A stretch of 64,000 bases of DNA from Eustoma russellianum (GCA_036186865.1 AP025040.1:42404752-42468751); one strand, 5' to 3'. Shown: positions 23,021 to 34,450, numbered from the stretch's first letter. The notes: a model not told the origin generated them from the sequence alone. Made by a program: numbers and translations.

Positions 23021-23919
23021 TGATAAACCATAATTAAATCGTCTGTTAGTCAACGGCAGTCAACAATTTAACTCCAGTAGTTCAACACTCGAAGTACTGT
23101 AGTTCAGCAGTTCAGCGCCCAAGCATGGCTGTTCAGCCTCGACTGCACCTCAGCAGTGCATCTGGACACTCTTATGACATCGAAGAATATGACAAGGTTT
23201 GCACCTCGGCATCAACTTCAGTTTATGTTCAAATGCCGCACTTCAGATCACTTCAGCGGGATAAGGCCAAGTCATGCACTTCGGCAGGGTCAAGTCATCC
23301 ACTTCGGCAGAGTTCAGCTATGTACCACAGCAAATGAACCAAGTACGATATTACCTTGCGGGACCCTCGGATAGAGGTGCCATTCGAATATAGTGATTAC
23401 AGCTGGGTATTCTTCCTGAACACGCTAAGGTCATAACAGCCGGCCTATTAGTCACATCAGTCAGACTACTGATCACATCAGCAGACCTACGGCGCTTTAG
23501 GCTTTCTGCCCTAAGCGAACATCCAATCCACTACCTACTATCAGAAGCCACAAGCGGGAGAAAGGTCTATAAAGGCAAGCCAACCAAGACAAAGAAAAGG
23601 ACCAAGATCTCAATCCAGAATTCAAACATCCATACTCTAAAGCGAGCATCATACCCTTTGCTCCTCGGCACATACTGTGAGAAATTCTTAACTCACCTCT
23701 TAAATTATTATCTCAGTGAGATATGGCTCAAACTGACTTGAGCGTCGGAGGGTTTTTCCCGGGGCCAACCCCCCGGGACCTCTGACCTGTGCTTACTTAT
23801 GCAGGATATTTGGCGCTATTCCAGCAACACACTCTCAATCCCGGTTAACAACTCTTCAAGTTAACTGACGGAATAAATTTGAGGTCGTCTAGACCCTTGG
23901 TGAAGATCCGGCTTCATCA
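23021..23919 (+). repeat. element A 5' LTR
   Basis: TGATAAACC to CTTCATCA, 899 bp. Contains short repeats of CACTTCGGCAG and AAGTCATGCACTTCGG (about 23270-23310), and a GC-rich block ACTTGAGCGTCGGAGGG followed by CCGGGG (about 23730-23780), shared with element C and the solo LTR at 52.9 kb. Confidence 0.95.
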
Positions 23920-23940
23920 TTTGGCGCTAGAGGAAGGGCC
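23920..23940 (+). other. element A primer-binding site
   Basis: TTTGGCGCTAGAGGAAGG follows the 5' LTR directly, in the place of a tRNA primer site. I cannot name the tRNA from memory. A similar sequence follows the left LTR of element C. Confidence 0.65.
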
Positions 23941-24009
23941 CCTTAGTCCCTTAACCCAGAAAGTAGCTACTCAAAGCTTCTCTAAAACGATTACTCAGAG
24001 CTTTTCTAA

Positions 24010-24903
24010 TTGCCCTTGGAAGCTATTGAGAAAAAGATGAGTAGAAAAGATAGTCAAGGGTCCAAGCAACCTACGACATCCAAGAGGAGCCAAAGGTCTT
24101 CTCAGCAACAAACTGATCAATGCTCTATGGAGCCGGGAGAATCCTCAACTCCTATTGCCTTCACATATGAAGAGCACAGGCGAGCCATTCGCTATGTGGC
24201 TCAGAACCCAGAGGTCTTCCAAGCAGTAGTGAGGGAGATGAAGGGGAAGGCCTCTGCAGCAAAGTCCAGTGGGTCCCATTCTGGTAACTCTCACCCACTG
24301 GAACATCTGGAGTATTCTCCCACTCGGCCTGGTTATTCCCCCAGACGTCAGGCCGAGTTTATGGCCGAGGCGAGACGGCCAGAACAAAGGTTTAGCTATC
24401 AGAACCTAAAGTGTTCCCAGAAGGCCTCCTTGTCATTTAAACATGGCAAAAAATTTGATAATAAAGGCAAAGCACCGTTGTAGGAAAGGTGCTCTGTCAA
24501 GATCCGGTTAGGAGGCCGAGGAAAGGAAAGGAACTCTCTGCTGGCTTCAAAAGCCCATATTCTTTCCTACATGAGGAAAAAATCTCTGGCGAACGAACCC
24601 CAGCCCCTGGTTGGACCAGTCCACAAAAGAAACCATCAACTGTACTGCCTTTATCATCATGATATTGGTCATGATACAGAAGATTGTAGGCAGCTCGGAC
24701 AAGAGATTGGGAGTCTTATTGAGCTGGGTCACCTGCAACATTTTTATAATCCAAGGTCTAGGCTCCACAACAGGCTAGACTTTGGTAGACCCCCTCTAGG
24801 TGAGAATTGTAAACCTGGGTCTCATCAAGGTTTCCTAAGTGATGAGGATTCAGATTCTGATGAAAGGGGGATACGGGTTCCTGAGCATATAAAGCTGATA
24901 TAA
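24010..24903 (+). pseudogene. element A gag remnant
   Basis: The first frame (24010-24483, 157 codons) is hydrophilic, Ser/Gln/Lys-rich, with YEEHRRAIRYVAQNPEVFQA. The second (24571-24903) contains YCLYHHDIGHDTEDCRQL, a Cys/His zinc-knuckle-like block, then EIGSLIELGHLQHFYNPRSR and an acidic SDEDSDSDERG stretch. These are the ends of a Ty3/gypsy gag; the large central gag core is missing, consistent with internal deletion. A stop and frame change lie between the frames. The same C-terminal block is found inverted in element B (40938-41265) and in element C. Products, if any, would lack the particle-forming domain. Confidence 0.78.
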
Positions 24904-25109
24904 CGGCAATAGTCCCTGATTCAATCGAATCATGGCTTATCTCTTTTTGCGCTCATCTGGTATCCTCTCGCTCAGCCTTATGTTATCATGGGACCAGTTT
25001 CTAGTATTCAACTGGATATTCTTATTTGGCATTCAGCCAAGAAAGTTAAGTCACCCTATGGTGCATGGTTTAATAATATGCCTACACCCACGGCGAAAGT
25101 GGGGGCATA

Positions 25110-25976
25110 TATATCTTTACCCCATCAGGTTTGGGAGGCTGAGCAGGTCTCAGCATGATGGGACAGGTTTCCCGATATTCTTACCCCAGTAGGTCTGGGA
25201 GGTTGAGCAGGTCTCAACATTATCTTTACCCCAGCAGGTCTGGGAGGCTGAGCAGGTCTCAGCAGGATGTGACAGGTTTCCCGATATTCTTACCCCAGCA
25301 GGTCTGGGAGGTTGAGCAGGTCTCAACATTATCTTTACCCCAGCAGGTCTGGGAGGTTGAGCAGGTCTCCAACATTATCTTAACTCCAGCAGGTCTGGGA
25401 GGCTGAGCAGGTCTCAGCAGGATGGGACAGGTTTCCCGATATCTTTACCCTAGCAGGTCTGGGAGGCTGAGCAGGTCTCAGTAGGATGGGACAGGTTTCC
25501 CGATATTCTTACCCCAGCAGGTCTGGGAGGTTGAGCAGGTCTCAACATTATCTTTATCCCAGCAGGTTTGGGAGGCTTAGCAGGTCTCAGCAGGATGGGA
25601 CATGTTTTCCGATATTCTTTACTCCAGCAGGTCTGGGAGGTTGAGCAGGTCTCAACATTATCTTTACCCCATCAGGTCTGGAAGGTTGAGAAGGTCTCAA
25701 CATTATCTTTACCCCAACAGGTCTGGGAGGCTGAGCAGGTCTCAGCAGGATGGGACAGGTTTGCCGATATTCTTACCCCAACAGGTATGGGAGGTTAAGC
25801 AGGTCTCAACATTATCTTTACCCCAGAAGGTCTGGGAGGCTGAGCAGGTCTCAGCAGGATGGGACAGGTTTCCCGATATTCTTTACCCCAGTAGGTCTGA
25901 GAGGTTGAGCAGGTCTCAACATTATATTCACCTCAGCAGGACTGAGAGGTTGAGCAGGACTCAACAGCGGGATAAG
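25110..25976 (+). repeat. element A tandem array 1, left part
   Basis: Nearly 20 tandem units built on GGTCTGGGAGGTTGAGCAGG. Two unit types alternate: a shorter one (about 45 bp, with TCTCAACATTATCTTTACCC) and a longer one (with CAGGATGGGACAGG and CCCGATATTC). Because the unit length is often a multiple of three, long but meaningless ORFs arise here. The array is broken at 25977 by a solo LTR and resumes at 29218. Element B carries the same array inverted (40240-40690). Confidence 0.92.
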
Positions 25977-26546
25977 TGTTACGTCCTGTAAAAAACTAAA
26001 TAAATATAGAAAATACAAATAAATAAATAACATTTAATTACACATTAAACGTAAAAAAAAATTTAAAAAAAAAACACTCGCTGCTGGGGGAGTTAGTCAA
26101 CCCCATTTAAACTACCCAACATCTTTGCCCCAAAATTCTTCCCCACCTCCCCACATTCAGCTTATCCTTTATGGAATTTAAAAAAAAAAATTTACCCTTA
26201 AATGTTTTCCCCCAGCTGTTCCTCCAAACGGTACAACCAAAAGGAAAAAAAAAAAAAGAACTCCTTACCTAAATTCTTTCTCTGCTGCCTACACACCAAG
26301 GAGAAGGAAAAAAAAATAATACTTTGCCATTTTTCCCCCACAGCCGAGACCCACCTTGGAGGAAAGTATAATTTGTCTTCAACCCATTTCGAATCTTTTT
26401 CACGGTATAATGTAGAAGATTAGAGGTAGGTATCTATCTGTGCTTTCTATGTATTTTTCTAAATTGGCCTTATTTTCTTATACAATTGGATCGTATATTT
26501 GTATATTCGATGGTATAGATGTGTGTATATGAAATATGATGATTGT

Positions 26547-26632
<86 letters not shown>

Positions 26633-26962
26633 GTACGGTTCTCAGTAATTTACACCCTATTATATATATATACCTTCTATCTATAGAACAATATATATCT
26701 AAGTTGTATATATGTACCCTTAAATTCCAAGTTGTATATAGCTAAAATATGCACGCTTTTGAGGTAATGAATATACTATAATCATTAGTTTCAGTTGGAT
26801 ACTTGGACATATATGCTTAGTATATGTCAAAGCAATGCTTAGATTTGTCAAAGCTATGTGTGTGTGTGTATATATATATATGTTATAGTCGTTAGGTATA
26901 GCCGTACAGGAGGTATATATATATATATATTTATTTATTTTTAGGGAAAATTTTATACCTTT

Positions 26963-27017
<55 letters not shown>

Positions 27018-29212
27018 TTATATTTTGGAACCATTTACTTATATTTAACCACTAGAGTTTTATCTTAGATATATATAAATTTTTTTTATATACCACCAGA
27101 GTGGCGTCCTTAATATATATATATACTACTGTTTGTGTTTAATCTTCACAAAGGATCTCTTGAATTTTGGTTAGCATTAGGGACAAACTTTGAAAAATGG
27201 CTACTGTGTTCTTTAGTAGTTTTTATATAAACTTAAATGGAATCTTTGTAAAATTATAGGGAAATATAAACTCTATAAACTGGTTTTTAATGAAAATAAA
27301 AATGTGGCTAGCGACAGTAATGAAAGTATATTCAAATTAAGCAGGTAAACCGATTTACGAGTAAAGAATATATTATTCTTAGGGAGTGGAAAAAAATACA
27401 TATACGTATATGTTTATTGACGATTACTTGGTTCTGGTCAAATGGTATTTTGTATATCTAGTTGTATTTTGAAAAAAAAAAAAGAGCTATAAGATGGTGG
27501 GTGTTTGGATGAAGAAAATAAATATTGGTATATGGATATGAATGGAATTTTGAGGCCACTGAACAAATTTGGAAAAAATATATGTGTGTATATATATATA
27601 TATATATGTTATAATTTAATAGAACAAATTGAATGCAGATGAACAAGGAAAAAACAGAAATTCAGATAAGGAAGAATTACATCAGATAAGAAAGCTGAGT
27701 GACCGATAAGAGGTAAGTGGTCTATCTATGCTTGTTATACTGTCATACATCAGAGGTAAATGGTCTATTTGTGCTCGTCATGTTGTAATGCATCATATGT
27801 AAGTGGTATATTTATGCTCGTTATGTTTATCATGCATCAGTGTGTTATTGTTGCATATCTGTAAGTGAATTTCCTCTATATGTGAATTGTGTGTATATGT
27901 GATATATGTATCTACATGTGAACTGTGTGTATGTATGAGTGTGGATACACCAGATTAAAGAAAGATGAGAAGAACAGAAATGAGAATGAAAATGAAAATA
28001 AGATGAAAGAAAAGAGAGTCGGGCCAGGCAGGCCGTCGAGCCGGGCCGAATGGCCAACGGGCCGGTTGCGGTGGCAGGCCTCCACCCAGAACATGATATA
28101 AATGTAACTTAATTAATAGTAATAATTATAGGAAAATATAAATAAATATCAGAAAATTAGAAATAAATTCCAGAAATAACTGAACCTAGATTCGAGTGCC
28201 GGAGGATGGTGAGGATGGGCCAGGGGCCTCAGGCGATTGTGTTGTTTGCATTCATGGCACGTGCATTGCATTGATGGTGGGTCGTGACGTACGGGTCACG
28301 GGCGCTCAGGATGGTGTACGGTGGCGGGGCCAAGTACACTCAGGATGGTGACTGTGGGTGGGTACGACCCACAGCCACTCAGTTAGGACCCGGGTTCATG
28401 CATTGCATGGTGGAGATATCGGCATTCCGTGTGACATGACTTCGTTGCGTGTGACATGCATAATAGGACATGCATCATGAAGTTGCGCATTATTATGTGG
28501 AGTGACTTACTTTCTGCGGCTTATCTACTTCGTTGGTATACATTGTTTTTTTTTCTTTGTTTATGTGATTATTTGTTTGTTGTGTATGTCACATTTGAGA
28601 AGAGCATGCATCACGGTAAGGTAGATTTGGGCTGATGAGTTATTTATTTTGTATTTATTTTCGAAATCTTAACTGTTAAAGATAATCGAGTGAAATTATT
28701 GTGGACTAAGGACATGTATGTTAACTGTAAATGTTATTTGTATTTGCTTCTGCATGCATGATTCCTATAACAGGTATATGTAGGTTGCTTACTGAGCCCG
28801 TTGATTTGGCTCACACCACCACTCACCAGTTTTGCAGGTAGGAGAAGTTAGGGTATGCTTACACAGGTATTCGTATAACGTGGAAGATCGAGACGAAAGA
28901 TTTCAAGACTAAGGATATTCAGACGGGACTTTCGAGGGTTGGTTGAGGCGGTTCGTTCGATATTCGAGGTTTATGTATTTTCGAGATTAGTGTTTACATA
29001 CACTTGACTATTGGATTGATTTAGTCATTTTTAGACATTGTGTTAATGATGATGATTATTTTATCGAGGATTTTAGTAATAACTTCCGCTGACATCGAGT
29101 TACGTTATTATGATGTCGTGTAGTTGATTTGTATCGACGCCTTGTATTCTTCTTAGTGAGATACGGCGGGTGCACTGTCCCCGATGCTAGGGCTCGGGAG
29201 CGGGGCGCTACA
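25977..29212. mobile_element. 3.2-kb solo LTR nested in the array of element A
   Basis: Starts TGTTACGTCCTG, ends GGGGCGCTACA and is flanked by a perfect ATAAG duplication (25972-25976, 29213-29217). There is no internal coding sequence, so this is a single LTR left by recombination. Near 28790 it has GCTTACTGAGCCC, then GGCTCACACC and TTTTGCAGGTAGG, blocks I associate with long LTRs of plant Tekay/Del-type chromoviruses in plus orientation; orientation and lineage remain inference. Near 28020-28080 it is GC-rich, and it contains several (TA)n tracts. Confidence 0.85.
26551..26629. repeat. (TA)n microsatellite
   Basis: About 79 bp of uninterrupted alternating TA inside the solo LTR. Further TA runs occur at about 26917-26930, 26966-27010 and 27590-27606. 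Confidence 0.97.
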
Positions 29213-29217
29213 ATAAG

Positions 29218-29480
29218 TTCCCTATATTTTCTCCTCAGCAGGACTGAGAGGTTGAGCAGGTCTCAACAGCAGGATAAGTTCCCTACATCTTTACCTCAGC
29301 AGGACTGAGAGGTTGAGCAGAACTCAACAGCGGGATAAGTTCCCTACATCTTCACCTCAGCAGAATGGAGGGGTTTAGCAAGTCTCAATTACGGGATAAG
29401 TTCCCTATGTTCTAACTCAGCAAAGCTGAAAGAGCTGAAGAGCCAAGGATAAAGGCCAAAGCTCAGTACCTATGCAGAGA
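29218..29480 (+). repeat. element A tandem array 1, right part
   Basis: The array continues after the solo LTR with units of CCTCAGCAGGACTGAGAGG followed by a GATAAGTTCCCTACATCTT-like block, about 58 bp per unit. The first bases (ATAAG) are the right-hand copy of the target duplication. Confidence 0.88.
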
Positions 29481-29504
29481 GCTAGCATACAAAAGATACT
29501 CTTT

Positions 29505-29800
29505 TGGCTGAATACTTGCAAACTATTAAAATAGAGCAAGTGAAGCTGAAGACAAATACTTGCATAAAGCAAGTGAAGCTTTTGATAAAGCTGAAGACAA
29601 ATACTTGCAAACTATTAAAATAGAGCAAGAGAAGCTGAAGACAAATACTTGCATAAAGCAAGTGAAGCTTTTGATAAAGTTGAAGACAAATATTTGCATA
29701 AAGCAAATAAAACTTTGCAGTGCTGAAACACTTGCAAACTACGGAAAAAGAGCAAGTAAAACTTCGCAGAGCTGAAGACAAATATTTGCAGACAAAGTAA
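29505..29800 (+). repeat. element A tandem array 2
   Basis: Imperfect units with AATACTTGCAAACTATTAAA, AGAGCAAGTGAAGCTGAAGA and CATAAAGCAAGTGAAGC. The counterpart in element B is an ordered 58-bp array at 39655-40085 in reverse orientation. The ORFs across it on both strands are by-products of the repeat. Confidence 0.82.
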
Positions 29801-29923
29801 GTAAAACTTCACATGATGAAGAAGACAAAAGCAGAAGCTGAAGAGCAAAAGTTGGGAAAAATGGATTTTTATTGAAGTACAAAATCTATTACAACTGCAA
29901 CTATCTACAGGAAAAATCATATT

Positions 29924-32366
29924 CTACTTTCCAGCTTCTTCATTCTCTCTAAGATTAACCCCACTCTGGAATAGAGCAATTTGGTTTTCAAGTAGGTTCC
30001 CAGCCTCAGGGTTGTACAGCTCGGCAATACGGGAATGGGGGAATTGATGCCCCCATCTTAATTCCTTCATCTCCTGCTGCTGAGGAGGAGAATGCACCTC
30101 CCCCAGGTTGGGCTGCTGACCTCCGAACAAGCGTCAATTGCCCAAGTTTGCCCAACAGCAATTACTGAGCCTTAAATCTTCAAAAAATTTCCGGTGAAAA
30201 GCTCAAGCTGTCTGAGCTCAGCGATGGTTTTCTTCATCTCCTCAGCCTGAAGTTCAAATTGCTAAAGGAGATCAGCTTTATTTTTCCTCTCTGCCTCCAG
30301 TTGCTGGTACAGCGCCATTGGATAATACTTGATCAAAATTACTGATTTTCTTTTGGTAGAACTCCAGTTCAGCCTGAGCCTTGGAAGAAGCTAACTCAGT
30401 ACTGGCTAATGTCTCCTTCAGCTCAATCATTTGGGATTTGGCATCAGCCAGCTTAGCGTCAGAATCTCGCTTCTCAGCTTGAAGCCTAAAGTTCTCCTCC
30501 AAAAGTGAGGCCAGCTTGGAATCTGAATCCTGCTTTGCCATCTGAAGCCTAGAATTGTCTTCAGTAAGTGTGGCAACTTGTGACTTCAGATTGTTCACCT
30601 CAGCCTCCAACCCGGACAACTTTGTGCTATTTGGATTTGCCACCTCAGCTAACTCATCATAAGCCTTTTTGAGGTGGGCATTGGTCTCAGAGAGTTTGAA
30701 GAACCTGGTATGAAGCTCTTCAGCTCGTCTAAGAATGTTAAACTCTTGGACCCGATACTGCAAAAGTCAAATTGGTTAAGAAAAGCCTAAAGGATCAAGT
30801 TAAAAGATGGAAAATAGAGGGAAGTCATACCAGGGTCATATTCCTCACGAATGATTTGAAGGCAGTACTCCAGTCCACACTGTCATACGTCTGCCAATCC
30901 TTAGGAAGTATTGACATTTCTGTCAATTTCCTAGCTATTTCAGGATCTTCGGCAGAGTTATTGTAGCTGAACTCCATTGTCCTTTTCTCCCGCTGCGGTC
31001 GGGAGGAGGGTTCTCCCTCCGTTGTATTCTTCGCAGAGGATTCTCCTTCAGGTGTGTTTACTTTGGAAGGTTCTCTCTCAAGATCCTTTCCTTTGGGGGG
31101 TTCTCCTTCCAACGTTTTCACCTCAGAAGGTCCTTCCCCGGAACGTTTACTTCAGGGGCCTCTCCTAAAAGATCAAGGAAGGGCACGGCCTCATCAGCAG
31201 CCCAACCTGGGGGAGGTACATTCTCCTCCTCAGCAGCAGGAGATGCAGGAATTAAGATGGGGGCATCAATTCCCCCATTCCCGTCCCCAGGTTGAGCTGA
31301 GGTTGAAATAGGAACCTGGATTTTGGCTTGGGGAGGATTATCAGAAGTTTCAACTGGAAAGGAAAAATATTCAAATGATTACATAGGAAACAAACATGTC
31401 CAAGACTAGTGCAGGGCAAACTCTTACCTGGACGTGTCTGCACTTCAGATGAAGAGCTAGCAGAGGCTTGTTCTAAAGTGGAAGGTTGACATTCTGACCA
31501 TGTTCTCTTCTTGGGGACCAAGTTCTTCAACCTCTCAAGGGTCCCACGTACCATGATTTCTGCAAAATACAAGGGACAAAACAGTCAGAACACAGATGCA
31601 CTATCAAAATCAGCCAAAGATTTCCAATAATGTTGCCATATACCCCGAACTATCCACAAGGCAAGAGGGATAAGAGGTCAAAAATTATATTCCAGACACA
31701 AATGTTCCAGGTCAGCAACCTCCACAATCTGCCTATTAACTCTCTTCCAATCTACGACCTGGGGTGGAAGTAGCAGTTGAGAGGCTTCATTGCGAAATTG
31801 TTCACTTGGCCTCCTGTTATTTACATTACCAGTGTTCCAAGGGATTCCTTCAGGTAATCCTACACTCTTAACAAAAAAGAAATCCCCCCTCCAATCTTTG
31901 AAAGAATAGAGAAGGTTTATTACAAAAGATCCCCCACTACTCTGAGATCACCTATCGAAATTATACCAACTACCATCCTGATTACATACAAATATCTCCC
32001 TAAAAACTGCAAGTGAGAAGCTCTTCTCAGACGCTCTTAGATAAAGCAGATAACTGGGATAATTCTCAGTCCCTTGGGCGTTATTTGGGGAAGTCTAAAT
32101 TTATAACCGAACAGTATTTGGAGTAAGGGAGCTGAAATGGGTAAATTAAAGCCAGATCTAAAAAACTCCTCATAAACTGCTTCGTAGCCAGTTGGGGGGT
32201 CATTAGCAGTTTGATGAGGAAGGGGAAGAATGGGAGCAAAAGTACTCTTATCAACCTTATAATGTTGACATAGTTCAGAAAAATCGTTGTTTTTCAAGGT
32301 GCACATTGAGTTATGCACTGAAGAGGAGGGTACCATGGATCCCAAGGTAAAAGAAGACGAAGCCAT
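29924..32366 (-). pseudogene. element A antisense gene (gypsy-type Transposase_28-like plus coiled coil)
   Basis: A four-exon gene on the strand opposite to gag. Exon 1 (from ATG at 32366) encodes MASSSFTLGSMVPSSSVHNS and then TGYEAVYEEFFRSGFNLPI with LLQILFGYKFRLPQITPKG, which I recognise as the plant 'putative gypsy type transposon' domain (Pfam PF04195). A one-base loss near 32060 breaks it. Exon 2 encodes VRGTLERLKNLVPKKRTWSE and is preceded by an intact TTTTGCAG acceptor. Exon 3 encodes a Pro/Glu/Ser-rich linker with EGEPS repeats. Exon 4 (from about 30757) encodes a long heptad-like coiled coil (LTEDNSRLQMAKQDSDSKLA). The tail ends near 29924. Function is unknown. Element B has a better preserved copy. 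Confidence 0.8.
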
Positions 32367-32538
32367 GAGTAAGGTAAAGAAAGCTTACAAGATGTTGAAG
32401 ACGTAAGGTTGAAAGAGCTGAAGTAAGGTCGGAAGAAAGCTTCAGAGAAGAAGAAGAAGAGCAATTTGATAACACATCAAAATAACCAGCTGAGCAGGAT
32501 AAGGGAAGAAGAAAAGAATGAATTAGGAAAATTGTTTC

Positions 32539-32547
32539 TATTTATAA
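32539..32547 (-). promoter_or_regulatory. TATA box of the element A antisense gene
   Basis: The minus strand reads CTTATAAATAG about 175 bp before the antisense ATG, outside the LTR. The same box stands at the same place in element B (36933-36941), which supports a dedicated internal promoter. Confidence 0.6.
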
Positions 32548-32794
32548 GTGAGAGAAGACAAAAGGTCAAAACTTTTTGTTTGAAATGCGAAAAGGCAGAA
32601 GTTCACGCATTTCCCTCCCTCGGGGAATGAAATCACCGAAAAAGTAATGATGATGTGTCGAAATTAGCGCTTACATTAAAAGCGGGAATTACTGCGCAAG
32701 TAAAAGGATAACCGCGCAATTAATGAAGGATTGCAACATCATGGGTCCATTAAAGCAAGATTTGTTTGCCTTCGCAGTTCAGCTCAGCCACACA

Positions 32795-32808
32795 AAATCT
32801 GGGAGAAA
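32795..32808 (+). other. element A polypurine tract
   Basis: AAAATCTGGGAGAAA lies immediately before the 3' LTR. Element B has AAAATCTGGGAGCAAA (minus strand) at the same place. Confidence 0.65.
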
Positions 32809-33707
32809 TTATAAACCATAATTAAATCGTCTGTTAGTCAACGGCAGTCAACAGTTTAACTCCAGTAGCTCAACACTCGAAGTACTGTAGTTCAGCAGTT
32901 CAGCGCCCAAGTATGGCTGTTCAGCCTCGACTGCACCTCAGCAAGGCATCTGGACACTCTTATGACATCGAAGAATATGCCAAGGTTTGCACCTCGGCAT
33001 CAACTTCAGTTTATGTTCAAATGCTGCACTTCAGATCACTTCAGCAGGATAAGGCCAAGTCATGCACTTCGGCAGGGCCAAGTCATGCACTTCGGCAGAG
33101 TTCAGCTGTGTATCACAGCAAATGAACCAAGTACGATATTACCTTGCGGAACCCTCGGATAGAGGTGCCATTCGAATATAGTGATTACAGCTGGGTATTC
33201 TTCCTGAACACGCTAAGATCATAACAGCCGGCCTATTAGTCACATCAGTCAGACTACTGATCACATCAGCAGACCTACTGCGCTTTAGGCTTTCTGCCCT
33301 AAGCAAACATCCAATCCACTACCTACTATCAGAAGCCACAAGCGGGAGAAAGGTCTATAAAGGCAAGCCAACTAAGACAAAGAAAAGGACCAAGATCTCA
33401 ATCCAGAATTCAAACATCCATACTCTAAAGCGAGCACCATACCCTTTGCTCCTCGGCACATACTGTGAGAAATTCCTAACTCACCTCTTAAATTATTATC
33501 TCAGTGAGATATGACCCAAACTGACTTGAGCGTCGGAGGGTTTTTTCCGGGGCCAACCCTCCGGGACCTCTGACCTGTGCTTACTTGTGCAGGATATTTG
33601 GCGCTATTCCAGCTAGACACTCTCAATCCCGGTTAACAACTCTTCAAGTTAACTGACGGAACAAATTTGAGGTCGTCTAGACCCTTGGTGAAGATCCGGC
33701 TTCATCA
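32809..33707 (+). repeat. element A 3' LTR
   Basis: 899 bp, pairs with 23021-23919. The first bases are TTATAAACC instead of TGATAAACC, so the terminal TG dinucleotide is mutated. Ends CTTCATCA, then GCAAA. Confidence 0.93.
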
Positions 33708-33752
33708 GCAAACAAAGCCCACCTATACTTGTATCAACATTGCAGCATGAGG
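33708..33752 (-). pseudogene. GDSL esterase/lipase, upstream piece of the split exon
   Basis: On the minus strand this encodes SCCNVDTSIGGLCLP, continuing in the same frame into LPNSKLCNNSREY at 23020 once element A and one GCAAA are left out. A Cys-Cys followed by Gly-Gly and Cys-Leu-Pro is typical of the segment before block V in plant GDSL lipases. Upstream of about 33753 the similarity ends at a SINE-like repeat, so the rest of the gene is missing or displaced. Confidence 0.68.
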
Positions 33753-33754
33753 GG

Positions 33755-33975
33755 CCCACATGGCATAACTCAGTTGTTACTCGGATTGAGATTTGTCAAG
33801 AGTTTGAATCCAGGGACACGCACGGTGTACCACTGATGCTAGGCCGAAGTCCTGGTTTGCGGGAGACATCTTGTGTGGGTTACTGTGTAGTTCTTCACCC
33901 AACCTAGGAGGTCGTTGGTCTACTAATTTGCATCATCCACAGTATTTCTTGGGGCGAAGACGGTGGAGGCTTTCA
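33755..33975 (+). repeat. tRNA-derived SINE-like repeat
   Basis: An RNA polymerase III box A-like TGGCATAACTCAGTTG (33761-33776) and box B-like AGTTTGAATCC (33801-33811) with tRNA-like spacing, followed by a non-tRNA body. It abuts the GDSL piece. The right end and target duplication are not clear. Confidence 0.45.
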
Positions 33976-34014
33976 GGGTCAGGGAATGGCCTTTTGCTCC
34001 TGCATCATGAGATA

Positions 34015-34170
34015 TCCATAGATTTACTTGTTTTAAGCAGCTTCCTTCACTTGATTTTACCCTTTGTTTTAAGCAGCTTCCTTTACTTGATTTTACCCTT
34101 TGGAGTTGAATTCTTGCGCCATAAATTTACTTGTTTTAAGCAGCTTCCTTTACTTGATTTTATCCTTTGT
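34015..34170 (+). repeat. short tandem repeats, three units
   Basis: Units of TTTTAAGCAGCTTCCTTTAC and TTGATTTTACCCTTTG occur three times with small changes. No coding meaning. Confidence 0.8.
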
Positions 34171-34199
34171 TTAAGGCATTTTCATTTTTAATGGAGTAA

Positions 34200-34450
34200 A
34201 AGACACTCTTTCTTGATTTTGAAAAATAATGGAATAAATCAAAATGACTCACTAAATTGGCTCCGCTTCTTAAATTGTGAAGTAACAGTTGATTAACATA
34301 GCTTGATACATTTTCATTATGGGTGTCAGGAAACAACCTCTATGTGTTTTTAACATATGAGTATGGTTGCGTACATCTGATCTCTCATACCCTGCTATAG
34401 GCAAGAGTCTGTAAAGCAATGAGTAATGTCGTCATTATTGTTTTAAGCCA
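34200..34450 (+). repeat. SINE-like family S1 copy (near full length)
   Basis: Runs from TCTTGATTTTGAAAAATAAT through ATGACTCACTAAATTGGC, the GGAAACAACCTCTATG block and GCGTACATCTGATC to a TTATTGTTTT tail. It matches 52260-52510 along its length and lies head-to-tail inverted to 34770-35080. Confidence 0.65.

Larger units (their letters stand above)
23021..33707 (+). mobile_element. element A: Retand-like Ty3/gypsy non-autonomous element
   Basis: Two LTRs of about 899 bp (23021-23919, 32809-33707), perfect GCAAA target duplication (23016-23020 and 33708-33712), primer site at 23920 and purine-rich tract before the right LTR. Internal order: gag remnant, tandem array (interrupted by a 3.2-kb solo LTR), second array, then a four-exon gene on the opposite strand. 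No protease, RT, RNase H or integrase is present. This layout (amplified tandem repeat plus antisense ORF) matches what is described for Retand and related Tat-lineage elements; the lineage assignment is inference because there is no RT. The LTRs look about 95-97% alike by eye, so the insertion is moderately old. It sits in a GDSL lipase gene. Confidence 0.93.

Noticed and set aside
25110..25976. CRISPR-like array of repeats
   Set aside because: Units are contiguous variants without unique spacers, lie inside a plant retrotransposon, and no cas genes exist.
25155..25991. Long ORFs rich in SRSGRLSRSQ / QQVWEVEQV repeats
   Set aside because: They are translations of the tandem array in different frames; unit lengths divisible by three keep them open. 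There is no sign of a real protein.
26536..27034. ORFs of alternating Tyr-Ile
   Set aside because: Pure translation of (TA)n microsatellite inside the solo LTR.
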